This document shows, piece by piece, positions 1 to 8,232 of a stretch of 64,000 nucleotides of DNA. Under the pieces are notes generated by a model. The model made no database searches. It was not told where the DNA came from and saw only the letters and a program-made list of their open reading frames with translations. The stretch's first letter is position 1; every line of letters begins with the position of its first letter. This DNA comes from Geodermatophilus bullaregiensis. GTDB lineage: Bacteria > Actinomycetota > Actinomycetes > Mycobacteriales > Geodermatophilaceae. The translations under genes were made by a program, and so were the position numbers. The stretch is taken from assembly GCF_016907675.1 (NCBI RefSeq), contig NZ_JAFBCJ010000001.1:2294001-2358000 (forward strand). Direction: 5' to 3'.

Positions 1-788
1 ACGACCATGACCAGCAGGCCCAGGGTGAAGTCGGCGGTGGTGGTGCGGGGCGTGGAGCCGCCGAGCAGCAGCAGGTGCACCACGCCGCCGAGCGCGGCCA
101 GCAGCCCGGCGAGCACGAAGACGACCAGCTTGAAGTCGTAGGGCCGCAGGCCCAGCACCTCGACGCGGCGCTCGTTCTCCCGGATCGCCTGCCACACCCG
201 CCCGGCCCGCGACCCGGTCACCCAGGCGACGACGGCGTAGACGACGGCGAGGTAGGCCAGCGCCAGCCAGTACACGTTCACCGTGTTGAGCACGCCGACG
301 AAGACGTCGGGGACGTTGCCGCGGTCCAGCGCCAGCCCCTCCTCGCCGCCGGTCAGGCCGCCGGGGTCGCGCAGGACGACGATCGACCCGACCTGCGCGG
401 TGGCCAGCGTGACCATCGAGAAGGCGATCCCGGAGACCCGCAGCGCCACCCCGCCGACCAGCAGCGGCAGCGCGATGCCGACGGCGGTGGTCAGGGCCAG
501 CGCCGCGCCCAGGCCCCAGCCGAGCTCGGTGAGCGCCAGGTTCGCCACGTAGGTGCCGGCCGCGAAGTAGAGCGCGTGCCCGAAGGACAGCAGCCCGGTG
601 AAGCCGAACAGCAGGTCGTAGGAGAGCGCGACCCCGCCGAACACCAGGCACAGCGCCAGCAGCTGCAGGGTGCCGGGGCTGTTGAGGACGCCGTCGAACA
701 GGCCGGGGATCTGCAGCGTGGAGTACGGCAGCACCGCCAGGACGACGAGGACGGCCAGCGGCGCCAGCCGCGTCAGGTTCCGGCTCAT
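1..788 (-). CDS. livM: Branched-chain amino acid ABC transporter permease LivM (partial, 3' end outside window)
   Basis: Inner-membrane permease subunit of a branched-chain amino acid/amide type ABC importer. The translation opens with MSRNLTRLAPLAVL followed by repeated hydrophobic segments and carries the family segment GLLSFGHALYFAAGTY near residue 65; about 262 residues are visible and the C-terminus lies beyond position 1. The ATG overlaps the stop of the upstream livH gene by 4 bases, indicating translational coupling as last gene of a livK-G-F-H-M operon. The substrate cannot be read from sequence; urea or amide uptake (the Urt branch) is an alternative. Confidence 0.9.
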   Translation of the reverse strand, partial: MSRNLTRLAPLAVLVVLAVLPYSTLQIPGLFDGVLNSPGTLQLLALCLVFGGVALSYDLLFGFTGLLSFGHALYFAAGTYVANLALTELGWGLGAALALTTAVGIALPLLVGGVALRVSGIAFSMVTLATAQVGSIVVLRDPGGLTGGEEGLALDRGNVPDVFVGVLNTVNVYWLALAYLAVVYAVVAWVTGSRAGRVWQAIRENERRVEVLGLRPYDFKLVVFVLAGLLAALGGVVHLLLLGGSTPRTTTADFTLGLLVMV

Positions 789-1669
789 GCCACCCTCGCC
801 GTCAGCCCACCGGGGCGCGTCAACAGGACGACGGCGAGCAGCAGGACGACCGACAGGTCACCCACCCCGCTGGCCGCGTAGTAGTTGGCGAACTGCTGCA
901 CCAGCCCGACCAGCACGGCGGCGACGGCCGCGCCGGTGATCGAGCTCATCCCGCCGATGACGACGACGATGAAGGCGAAGATCAGCAGGGACGTGCCCTG
1001 CCCCGGCGAGATCGACCCGAGGTAGACCCCGCCCAGCGCGCCGGCCAGCGCGGCGAAGGCCCCGCCGATCGCGAACACCAGCGTGAACGCCCGCCGGACG
1101 TCGATGCCGAGCGCGGTGACCATCGACCGGTTCTCCACCCCGGCCCGGATGACCAGGCCGAAGCGGGTGAACCGCAGGAACGCCAGCACCGCCAGGAGCA
1201 CCACCACGGCGCTGCCGACCAGCAGGAACCGGTCGTTGGGCACGTTCGCGCCCAGCAGCGACGTCGTGTCCTTGGCCCAGTCCGGCGCGGGGAACGGCCG
1301 GGGGTCGGCGCCCCAGATCGCCCGCACGAGCGCGACCATCGCCAGGCTCAGCCCGACGGTGACCAGGACCTGCTCGATGTGCCGCTCGTAGAGCGGGCGG
1401 ATGAGCGCCAGCTCGACCAGCGCGGCGACCAGGGTGCCCACCGCGACGCCGAAGGCGACGGCGAGCACGAAGCCCCAGCCGCTCGCGCCGGCGCCGGGCA
1501 GGTTCTCCGCGGCCCACCAGGTGCCGTAGGCGCCGATGGTGAGGAAGGCGCCGTGGGCGAAGTTCAGCACGCCCATCAGTCCGAAGATCAGCGAGAGGCC
1601 GGAGGCGACGAGGAAGTACAGCGCCGCCAGTCCGAGGCCGGTCACCGTCAGCAGCACGAGGGTGCTCAT
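785..1669 (-). CDS. livH: Branched-chain amino acid ABC transporter permease LivH
   Basis: Second permease subunit, 294 residues, the usual size for the LivH family. The N-terminus is a hydrophobic helix followed by GVLNFAHGAFLTIGAYGTWW, the conserved LivH signature, and the C-terminal third has the GGMSSITGAAVAAVLVGL helix typical of the family. Its stop overlaps livM by 4 bases and its start overlaps the livF stop, so the two permeases are made in a coupled fashion. Together they form the membrane channel that the two ATPases upstream drive. Confidence 0.93.
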   Translation of the reverse strand: MSTLVLLTVTGLGLAALYFLVASGLSLIFGLMGVLNFAHGAFLTIGAYGTWWAAENLPGAGASGWGFVLAVAFGVAVGTLVAALVELALIRPLYERHIEQVLVTVGLSLAMVALVRAIWGADPRPFPAPDWAKDTTSLLGANVPNDRFLLVGSAVVVLLAVLAFLRFTRFGLVIRAGVENRSMVTALGIDVRRAFTLVFAIGGAFAALAGALGGVYLGSISPGQGTSLLIFAFIVVVIGGMSSITGAAVAAVLVGLVQQFANYYAASGVGDLSVVLLLAVVLLTRPGGLTARVA

Positions 1670-2409
1670 GCGCGTCTCCCTCCGCTGGAGGCCACGCCGA
1701 GCAGCTCGCGGGCGCGGTCGGCGTCGGCCAGCAGGTCGGGCGCCGGGCCGGACCAGGCCACCCGCCCCTGGTCGACCACGACGGCGTCGGCGGCCATCCG
1801 CCGCACCACGGACAGGTTCTGCTCGACGAGCAGCACCGTCACCTCCTCGGCCGCGCGGGCCAGCACCTCGGCGACCTCGGCCACCAGCAGCGGCGCCAGG
1901 CCCTTGGTCGGCTCGTCGACCAGCAGCAGCTGGTTGTCGTTGAGCAGCAGCCGGGCGATGGCGACCATCTGCTGCTGGCCACCCGAGAGGGTCCCGGCCA
2001 GCTGCCGGCTGCGGGTCTTCAGCTCGGGGAAGAGCTCGTAGACGCGGTCGTGGTGGTGGGCGGAGTCGCGCCGCTCGGCCAGCGTCAGGTTCTCCGCCAC
2101 GGTCAGCCCGCCGAAGACCTCGCGGTCCTCGGGCGCGTAGCCGATGCCCAGCCGCACGACCTCGTGGGTGCGCCGGCCCGACAGCCGGTGCACGCGGCCG
2201 CCGGCGTCGGTCAGCTCGACCGTGCCGGTGGAGGGCACCAGGCCGAGCACCGACTTGACCGTCGTCGTCTTGCCGGCGCCGTTGCGGCCCAGCAGGGCGG
2301 TGACCCCGCCGCGGCGGACGGTGAGGTCCACCCCCTGCAGGACGTGGCTGCCCGAGAGGCGGACGTGCACGTCCGACATCCGCAGCAGCACGGGGCGCTC
2401 GGCGCTCAC
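1666..2409 (-). CDS. livF: Branched-chain amino acid ABC transporter ATP-binding protein LivF
   Basis: Cytoplasmic ATPase of the importer, 247 residues, normal for LivF. It shows Walker A GRNGAGKT at residues 41-48, the ABC signature LSGGQ at 141-145 and a Walker B ending in VDEP near 165. The ATG start at 2409 overlaps the livG stop by 4 bases. The segment IGYAPEDREVFGGLTVAENL is characteristic of LivF as opposed to LivG. Confidence 0.94.
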   Translation of the reverse strand: MSAERPVLLRMSDVHVRLSGSHVLQGVDLTVRRGGVTALLGRNGAGKTTTVKSVLGLVPSTGTVELTDAGGRVHRLSGRRTHEVVRLGIGYAPEDREVFGGLTVAENLTLAERRDSAHHHDRVYELFPELKTRSRQLAGTLSGGQQQMVAIARLLLNDNQLLLVDEPTKGLAPLLVAEVAEVLARAAEEVTVLLVEQNLSVVRRMAADAVVVDQGRVAWSGPAPDLLADADRARELLGVASSGGRRA

Positions 2410-3206
2410 AGCTGGTCCCCCAGGTAGGCCTCCTGGACGGCGGGGTCGCCGGTCACCTGCGCCGGGGTGCCCAGCGCCAGCAGCGCCCCGTGGTGCATGA
2501 CCGCGACCCGGTCGGCGAGACCCAGCAGGACGTCCATGTGGTGCTCGACCATGAGGACGGTCCGGCCCTCCTCGCGGTGCACGTCGGCGATCACCTGCGT
2601 CAGGCCGGCCACCTCCTCGGTGCTCACCCCGGCCATCGGCTCGTCGAGGAGGACGACCGCGGGGTCGGTGGCCAGCAGGATCGCCAGCTCGAGCTTGCGC
2701 TTGTCGCCGTGCGAGAGGGCGCCGGCCAGCGCGTCGCCGCGCCGGGCGAGACCCACCCGGGTCAGCGCCCGCTCGGCCACCCCGTACGCCTCGTCGCTGC
2801 CGCGCACCCGCTGCCAGGGCCGCAGGCTGCCGCCGAGGCGGGCCTGCGCGGCCAGCCGCACGTTCTCCCGGACGCCGAGGCCGGCGAACACCGACGAGGA
2901 CTGGAAGGTGCGCCCCAGGCCGCGGCGGGCCCGGGCGGCCGGGCTGGCACCGGTGATGTCGGTGCCGTCGAGGGTCACCGTCCCGCCCGTGGCCGGGAGC
3001 AGGCCCGACAGCAGGTTGAACAGCGAGGTCTTGCCCGCCCCGTTGGGGCCGATGACGGCGACGAACTCGCCGCGCGCCACGTCGAAGCCGACGTCGGAGA
3101 CGATCACCGCGCCGCCGATCGCGCAGGTCAGGCCGGCCACCGAGAGCACCGGCGCGCCCGCGGGGCGGGCGGCCGGTGCGGCGCCGGCGGCGCGGGTGCT
3201 GCCCAC
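2406..3206 (-). CDS. livG: Branched-chain amino acid ABC transporter ATP-binding protein LivG
   Basis: Second ATPase subunit, about 266 residues. Walker A GPNGAGKT lies at residues 53-60, the signature region reads LSHGDKRKLELA and the Walker B ends LLDEPMAG, the LivG form. I chose the GTG at 3206 because GGGAGGACC lies at the right distance upstream and it begins just after the livK stop; the reading frame stays open further upstream but only as antisense-like filler over livK. The first 18 or so residues are low-complexity Ala/Pro and may be dispensable. Confidence 0.9.
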   Translation of the reverse strand: MGSTRAAGAAPAARPAGAPVLSVAGLTCAIGGAVIVSDVGFDVARGEFVAVIGPNGAGKTSLFNLLSGLLPATGGTVTLDGTDITGASPAARARRGLGRTFQSSSVFAGLGVRENVRLAAQARLGGSLRPWQRVRGSDEAYGVAERALTRVGLARRGDALAGALSHGDKRKLELAILLATDPAVVLLDEPMAGVSTEEVAGLTQVIADVHREEGRTVLMVEHHMDVLLGLADRVAVMHHGALLALGTPAQVTGDPAVQEAYLGDQL

Positions 3207-3238
3207 CGCTGGTCCTCCCGGGTCCTCGGTCGTCGCCG

Positions 3239-4456
3239 TCAGGAGGTGGCCACCGGCGGTGCGACGGCCTCCGGGTCGAGCGTGTCGACGACGACCGGGG
3301 CCAGCTCGCCGCCCTGGTCCTCCAGGCGGGCCTGGAACATCGGCTGGAGCAGCGCGTGGTCCTCCTCGCGGATGGTCAGCTCGCCCTTGACGCCGTCGAA
3401 GGTCCAGCCCTCGAGGGCGTCGACCATCGCGCCGACGTCGTCCCCGCCCTCCTGCAGGGCGTGCACGACCATCTGCGCGGCCGTGAAGCCGTCGGGGGTG
3501 AACAGGTCGACCTCGCCGCCGTCGGCCTCGACCCGCTCGGTCATCGCCTGGCTGACCTCGTTGTCGACGGCCCCGGCGAAGTAGTGCGACAGGTAGTCGA
3601 TCTGGGTGGCCTGCGCGCCGTAGGTCGCGTAGCTGGCCCGGATGTCGAGCCCGGTGACCACCGTCGTCGAGTCGAGGACGCCCTGCTGGCCCATGGCCTG
3701 CCACATGGCCGGGGCGGTCTCGCCGGCCCAGGCGACGAAGACCAGGTCGGCGCCGGCGTCGCGGGCCTGCGAGGCGAACGGGGTGAGGTCGGTGGCGCTG
3801 GCCGGCACCAGGAGCGGGGTGACGGTCGCACCGGCGCCGCCGAGGACGGCGGTGACGGCCGCGACGTTGGCCTGCCCGAAGGCGCTGTCCTGGGCGAAGA
3901 CCAGCACGTTCTTCCCCTGCGCGTCGCCGATGAACGACTGCGCGGTGAGGATGTCCTGGTAGGTCTGGCGGCCCGACCGGAAGGTGTTGTCGTTGACGCC
4001 GGTGATCGCGTCGGTGGCCGCGGAGCCGGAGATGAACAGGATGTCGTTCTGCTCGGCCAGCGGCGCCACCTGGGTGGCCACGCCGGAGGCGGTCGAGCCG
4101 GCGAGCACCTGCACGCCCTGGCCGATGAGGTCGGTGGCCTCCGAGACGGCCTTGGCCGGGTCTCCGGCGTCGTCGCGCTCGACGACCTCGACCGGGCGGC
4201 CGTCGACCTCGCCGGTGCCGTCGGTCGCGTAGTCCAGGCCGGCCTGGAAGCCCTGCAGGTACTGCTCGCCGTAGGTGGCCAGCGGCCCGGACGCGGAGTA
4301 GACGAGACCCACCTGGATCGGGGACTCGTCACCGCCGCCGCCCTCGCCCCCGCCCGAGCTCGCCGCGGTGGGGCTGCCGCAGGCGGTGACCGACAGGGCC
4401 AGCGCGGCCCCCGTGGCGAGGACGGCGGTCCGGGACCGGGAACGGGGACGCGACAT
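3239..4456 (-). CDS. livK: Branched-chain amino acid ABC transporter substrate-binding lipoprotein LivK
   Basis: Extracytoplasmic ligand-binding component, 405 residues, periplasmic-binding-protein type I fold. The N-terminus is a lipoprotein signal peptide: a run of arginines, a hydrophobic core and lipobox VTAC with the lipidated Cys at 26, followed by a Gly/Ser-rich linker. The mature part begins IQVGLVYSASGPLATYGEQY, typical of the family. A GAGGAG site precedes the ATG. It is first in the operon, consistent with the binding protein being needed in excess; a 26-bp palindrome lies about 35 bases upstream. Confidence 0.93.
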   Translation of the reverse strand: MSRPRSRSRTAVLATGAALALSVTACGSPTAASSGGGEGGGGDESPIQVGLVYSASGPLATYGEQYLQGFQAGLDYATDGTGEVDGRPVEVVERDDAGDPAKAVSEATDLIGQGVQVLAGSTASGVATQVAPLAEQNDILFISGSAATDAITGVNDNTFRSGRQTYQDILTAQSFIGDAQGKNVLVFAQDSAFGQANVAAVTAVLGGAGATVTPLLVPASATDLTPFASQARDAGADLVFVAWAGETAPAMWQAMGQQGVLDSTTVVTGLDIRASYATYGAQATQIDYLSHYFAGAVDNEVSQAMTERVEADGGEVDLFTPDGFTAAQMVVHALQEGGDDVGAMVDALEGWTFDGVKGELTIREEDHALLQPMFQARLEDQGGELAPVVVDTLDPEAVAPPVATS

Positions 4457-4490
4457 GGCGGGCTCCTCGAGTGTGCGTCGGTGCACGGGA

Positions 4491-4516
4491 CACTCCGGAC
4501 GACGTCGTCCGGAGTG
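4491..4516. promoter_or_regulatory. 26-bp perfect palindrome upstream of livK
   Basis: Two uninterrupted 13-base arms, CACTCCGGACGAC and its exact complement, meet without a spacer. The site starts 35 bases before the livK ATG and about 120 bases before the divergent phosphatase gene. It could be a dimeric repressor operator or, if transcribed, a 5'-UTR stem. I did not recognise the motif as that of a known regulator. Confidence 0.6.
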
Positions 4517-4634
4517 GGCTGGACCACACGGTAGGGATACCGCTCCGTACTGCCCATGTCGACGGCCCCCACAGCCGCCGGGGTGAGGGTGGGTGGTGGC
4601 CACACCGCAGCGCCCCGCGCCGTAACGTCGGGGG

Positions 4635-5465
4635 GTGACCTCCGTGCGCTCCGACCGCTGGCTGCGACTCGACGGGACGACCAACACCCGCGACCTGGGC
4701 GGGCTGCCGACCACCGACGGCGGCACGACGGCGTTCGGCCGGGTGCTGCGCAGCGACAACCTGCAGACCCTCACCGGCGACGACGTCCGCCGGCTGGTGG
4801 AGGAGGTGGGGCTGCGCGAGGTCGTCGACCTGCGCACCACCGCCGAGGTGCTCCTGGAGGGACGCGGGCCGCTGCGCGCGGTCGACGGCGTGGCCCACCG
4901 GCACTTCACCCTGCTCCCCGAGCGCGGGCACCACACCGACGTCTTCGCCGTCGAGGAGGACGACGCCCCGGACCTGCCGGCCGACTGGGTGGAGACGATC
5001 CTGCCGCGGCAGACGACGGAGGACGACGAGGGCGAGCCGCCGGCGGTGCGCGCCTACCTCGGCTACCTGCACCACCGGCCGGAGAACGTCGTGGCGGCGC
5101 TGCGCGCGCTGGCCGGCGGCGACGAGGGGGCCGCGGTCGTGCACTGCGCGGCGGGCAAGGACCGCACGGGCGTGGTGGTCATGTTCGCGCTCACGGTCGC
5201 GGGCGTGCCCGACGAGGAGATCGTGGCCGACTACGCGATGACCGCCGACGTGATCGAGGACCTGGTGGCCAAGCTCCGCGACTCCCCCACCTACGCCGAG
5301 GACATGAGCCGCCGCGACGTGGCCAGCCACACCCCGCGGGCGGAGACGATGCGCCGCCTGCTCGAGCTGCTGCACGAGCGGCACGGCGGCCCGCTCGGCT
5401 GGCTCGGGGAGCACGGCTTCGGCGCGGCCGAGCAGGCCGCGCTGCGCGCCCGCCTGCGCGACTGA
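4635..5465 (+). CDS. Tyrosine-protein phosphatase (PtpB/DSP-like family)
   Basis: Cysteine-dependent protein tyrosine/lipid phosphatase, 276 residues, cytoplasmic with no signal peptide. The P-loop reads HCAAGKDRTG with catalytic Cys171 and Arg177; the N-terminal part has NTRDLGGLPTTDGG and VVDLRTTAEV, matching the Mycobacterium PtpB-like family (Pfam Y_phosphatase3). The GTG start at 4635 is chosen by homology; a second GTG nine bases downstream is possible. It is divergent from the liv operon. The substrate is unknown. Confidence 0.88.
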   Translation: MTSVRSDRWLRLDGTTNTRDLGGLPTTDGGTTAFGRVLRSDNLQTLTGDDVRRLVEEVGLREVVDLRTTAEVLLEGRGPLRAVDGVAHRHFTLLPERGHHTDVFAVEEDDAPDLPADWVETILPRQTTEDDEGEPPAVRAYLGYLHHRPENVVAALRALAGGDEGAAVVHCAAGKDRTGVVVMFALTVAGVPDEEIVADYAMTADVIEDLVAKLRDSPTYAEDMSRRDVASHTPRAETMRRLLELLHERHGGPLGWLGEHGFGAAEQAALRARLRD

Positions 5466-5468
5466 CGG

Positions 5469-5530
5469 CCCCTCTGCAGGGTCCCGCCGCGAGCCTGCGA
5501 GTGGTGGGGGGCAGAGGGGTCCTTCTTCAG
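5469..5530. terminator. Hairpin repeat element, copy 1 (bidirectional terminator-like)
   Basis: Outer arms CCCCTCTGC and GCAGAGGGG pair perfectly and enclose a second stem formed by CCCGCCGC and GTGGTGGG using G-U pairs. The element ends CCTTCTTCAG, where TCA is the stop codon of the minus-strand GGDEF gene. It lies between two convergent genes. A near-identical copy occurs near 50.4 kb in the same relation to a minus-strand stop. Confidence 0.7.
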
Positions 5531-7605
5531 TCCCGCGGGCGGGGGACGGAGGAGGCCGGGCGGTCGCGGTGCTTGTGCCGGTACATGGCCGCGTCGGCGT
5601 CGCGCAGCAGCTGCTCGGCTACCGCGGAGGCCTCGGCGGCCTCGCCGGTGTGGACCGCGACGCCCGTGCTCGTGCCGACGTCGACGGGGATGCCGTCGAG
5701 CCGGAACGGCTCGGCGAACCCCTCGGCCACCCGGGCCACCACGCTCTCGGCGTCACCCGGTCCGGACAGCCGGGGGAGCAGCACGGCGAACTCGTCGCCG
5801 CTGAGCCGCCCGACCGTGTCGCCGGGCCGGATCGCGGCCCGCAGCCGGGCCGACACCTGGCGCAGCAGCTCGTCGCCGGCCGCGTGGCCGTAGGTGTCGT
5901 TGACCGCCTTGAACCGGTCGAGGTCGCAGAACAGCACGCCGACCGAGCCGGTCGCCGGGGACGCGGCCAGCGCGGCGGCCAGCCGTTCCCGGAACAGCGC
6001 CCGGTTGGGCAGCCCGGTGAGCGCGTCGTGGGTGGCCTGGTGCCGGACGGTCTCCAGCAGCCGGGCCTTCTGCAGCGCGGTGGAGGCCTGGTCGCCCACA
6101 CCGCGCAGCCGCGCCAGGACGTCGGCGTCCGCCGCGCCGCTGGCCTCGCCCCGTGACCAGCTGGCCGTGACCACGCCGAGGAACGTGCTGCCGGCCAGCA
6201 GCGGCACGGCGATGGCGTCGGTGAGCCCGAGGGTCGACAGCAGGTCGCGCAGCGGCCCGCTGCTGCCGGTGGCGCTGAGCGCGCGGGGCTCGCGGTCGGT
6301 GAGCATGGCGAACAGCTCGGGCACGTCGTCGGCCCGCAGCGTGGCCGCCCGCATCAGCGCCTCCTGCTCGGGCGGCAGGCCCGCCGAGGCCGCCGTCCGG
6401 AGGACCGCACCGGCCGGGTCCCAGAGCAGGACGCCGGAGCTGCCGCAGCCGACGATGCTCGGCAGCGTGGCGACCACGGTCTGGCAGATGTCGTGCACGT
6501 CGACCGTCTGCGCCAGCCCGTGGGCGAGCTCGAGGAGCGCCCCTGCCCGGCGGGCCTCCATCCGGCTGTCCTCGAGGGCCATGACGAGGTCCAGCGCCGC
6601 CGCCGCGTGTCCGGCGTAGGCGGCGAGCATCGCGCGCTCGTCCCCGAGGCCGCCGTCACCGGGGCGGTGCAGCGCGGCCAGCCGGCCGTGCGTGCGCCGG
6701 GCGGAGGCGACGTCGACGGTCACCGCGCCGGGTCCGAGGTCCTCACCGGCCAGCAGCCGCGCGGTCAGACCCGGGATCTCCTCGGCCGGCAGGCCGGCAC
6801 TGTGCACCATCGGCGCGCCACCGCCGGGCGAGGAGACGGCGAGCAGGTAGGCGGGTGCGAGGACGGCGGCAGCGGCCCGCTCGACGATGCGGGCCAGGAC
6901 CGTCTCGAGGTCCCCGCCCTCGACGAGGTCGGTGGCCGCGGACTGCAGGCTGCGGACCTGCCCGCGCAGGGCGGTGAGCTCCGGGTCGGCCGACGCGGAG
7001 CGCCGACGCCCCCAGGGCCAGCGCGACCGCCGGTCCCAGGAGAGGTGGTAGATGCACGCCTCGTACCCGGAGGACTCGCACTCCTCGTGCACGACGTGCG
7101 CCGGGGCCAGACCGAAGATGGTGGGGATCATGGTGATCAGGCCGCGGGCGTAGTCGCAGTCCAGCCGCGAGTGCACGTAGCCGTCGTGCAGCACGTACCG
7201 CAGCGTCGCCGACGTGGGACCGGCCTCGAGCACCGTCATCGTCGAGGTGGTGCTGAAGTTGGCGACGGCCTTCGGCAGCCGCTGGAAGACCTGGCGCGGG
7301 GAGCCCATGGCGCGCACGAGCACCACCAGCGCCGGCGCCATGCCGGTCCTCAGCGACTCGGCACCCATGCGGAACATGACGTGCGGGTCCTCGAGGACCT
7401 CCGCGGCGGCGGTGAAGAGACGGATCCGGGTGTCGTAGCTGGTCCAGGTCGACGGCTCGGCCAGCTGGGCCGCCGAGAAGGGCACGCCGGCCCGGCGCAG
7501 GACCTCCCCCACTGCCGCATCGCCGGCCTGCTCGCGGACGAAGGCGAGGACCAGTGCGGTGGTCGCCCCGGACGTCTCGCGCGGCTCGGCGGCTGCCGCG
7601 GTCAC
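5527..7605 (-). CDS. GAF-domain diguanylate cyclase (GGDEF protein) with unknown N-terminal sensor domain
   Basis: Likely makes cyclic di-GMP from two GTP. The 692 residues comprise an N-terminal domain of about 190 residues with paired cysteines at 176 and 184 (pattern CESSGYEAC, resembling V4R/heme-NO-like folds), then two GAF-like regions (about 215-345 and 355-510) and a C-terminal GGDEF domain. The active site is SGDEF at 602-606, a functional variant, and RPGD five residues before it matches the RxxD product-inhibition site. No EAL domain and no membrane segment are visible, so it is probably a soluble sensor. The start is the first ATG of the conserved frame. Confidence 0.88.
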   Translation of the reverse strand: MTAAAAEPRETSGATTALVLAFVREQAGDAAVGEVLRRAGVPFSAAQLAEPSTWTSYDTRIRLFTAAAEVLEDPHVMFRMGAESLRTGMAPALVVLVRAMGSPRQVFQRLPKAVANFSTTSTMTVLEAGPTSATLRYVLHDGYVHSRLDCDYARGLITMIPTIFGLAPAHVVHEECESSGYEACIYHLSWDRRSRWPWGRRRSASADPELTALRGQVRSLQSAATDLVEGGDLETVLARIVERAAAAVLAPAYLLAVSSPGGGAPMVHSAGLPAEEIPGLTARLLAGEDLGPGAVTVDVASARRTHGRLAALHRPGDGGLGDERAMLAAYAGHAAAALDLVMALEDSRMEARRAGALLELAHGLAQTVDVHDICQTVVATLPSIVGCGSSGVLLWDPAGAVLRTAASAGLPPEQEALMRAATLRADDVPELFAMLTDREPRALSATGSSGPLRDLLSTLGLTDAIAVPLLAGSTFLGVVTASWSRGEASGAADADVLARLRGVGDQASTALQKARLLETVRHQATHDALTGLPNRALFRERLAAALAASPATGSVGVLFCDLDRFKAVNDTYGHAAGDELLRQVSARLRAAIRPGDTVGRLSGDEFAVLLPRLSGPGDAESVVARVAEGFAEPFRLDGIPVDVGTSTGVAVHTGEAAEASAVAEQLLRDADAAMYRHKHRDRPASSVPRPRD

Positions 7606-7919
7606 CGGGCGTCCCCACCGGCGTCGGATCGGGGGGTGGCCCCCGGGCGTACTCCACTCACGACCAGGTCATCGGCACGCGCGCGTGCCGGATTGAGCCG
7701 CCTGACCCGAACGGGGGACCGGGCGGCGATGATCAGGTGACCTGATCGTGACGTGTCCTCCCCGACCGTCCACCGTGAGGGAGGTCGCTCTGCGGCCAGG
7801 GAGGATCCCGCCGGGACACCGGGACACCGGTCCCGGACAGCAGTCAGCCCCGGTCGGCAGGTGCGGACCGGGGCCGTGCGAGAGGCCGTCGCCCCGGCGG
7901 CAGGGGGCGCGGCGGGCCC
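7606..7919. other. Intergenic region without a gene, holding a half copy of the 80-bp palindromic element
   Basis: No convincing reading frame is present on either strand. It lies upstream of the GGDEF gene, whose promoter should be here, and contains a 17-bp palindrome followed by a CCTCCCC...GGGAGG stem. The rest is GC-rich with no further structure I could defend. Confidence 0.6.
7731..7790. repeat. 80-bp palindromic element, incomplete copy (left half)
   Basis: Begins with GATCAGGTGACCTGATC, an inverted repeat of two 8-base arms around one base, then GTCCTCCCC and GGGAGG arms. These match the left 60 bases of the full copies near 14.6 and 39.8 kb. The expected second 17-bp palindrome on the right is absent. 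Confidence 0.7.
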
Positions 7920-8072
7920 TCAGACCCCGCGGGTCCAGAGGGCACTGCTGTTGGCCATGGTGAGCAGCTCGTCGCGCATCGCCGGGCTGCTGCTACGGGC
8001 GAGGGCCCGGTCGAGGGCCCGCCGCGTCCGAGCCGCCTGTCGACGCTGCCGCCAGGTGGTCCCGCTGTTCAT
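7920..8072 (-). CDS. Small conserved-looking hypothetical protein (50 aa)
   Basis: A 50-residue basic protein starting MNSGTTWRQRRQAARTRRAL and ending with an amphipathic segment PAMRDELLTMANSS. The ATG at 8072 has a GAGGAG site at good spacing, and an in-frame upstream extension lacks one. No signal peptide, membrane segment or known motif is present; the Arg-rich helix could bind nucleic acid but this is speculation. It stands alone between the GGDEF gene and ptsI. Confidence 0.6.
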   Translation of the reverse strand: MNSGTTWRQRRQAARTRRALDRALARSSSPAMRDELLTMANSSALWTRGV

Positions 8073-8169
8073 GTCGTCGTCTCCTCGTCGGTACTGCTGG
8101 CCGGTACACCAGTAGTAAGGCAGGCAGAGACGACGGTGTTCCGACGATGCGTAGGGAGTGTCCCGTTTC

Positions 8170-8187
8170 ACCCGACGATCGTTCGGT
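8170..8187. promoter_or_regulatory. Imperfect 18-bp palindrome upstream of the 50-aa gene
   Basis: The sequence has a perfect ACGATCGT core and outer ACC/GGT arms with two mismatched pairs, similar in form to TetR-family operators. It lies about 100 bases before the small gene and 46 bases beyond the ptsI stop. Weak evidence by itself. Confidence 0.3.
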
Positions 8188-8192
8188 CAGGA

Positions 8193-8231
8193 GGGTCGGG
8201 CCGGCCGCCCGGACGACGGCCGGCCCCACCC
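8193..8231 (-). terminator. Hairpin downstream of ptsI
   Basis: Arms GGGCCGGCCG and CGGCCGGCCC pair perfectly over a 9-base loop, with GGGT/ACCC adding outer pairs. The stem starts immediately after the ptsI stop on the minus strand. There is no U-tract, as is common in high-GC actinobacteria. Confidence 0.6.
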
Positions 8232-8232
8232 G

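Noticed and set aside
1..4456. Reading the transporter as a urea (urtABCDE) system
   Set aside because: Gene order is K-G-F-H-M, no urease genes are near, and nothing in the binding protein points to urea; left as branched-chain amino acid/amide type.
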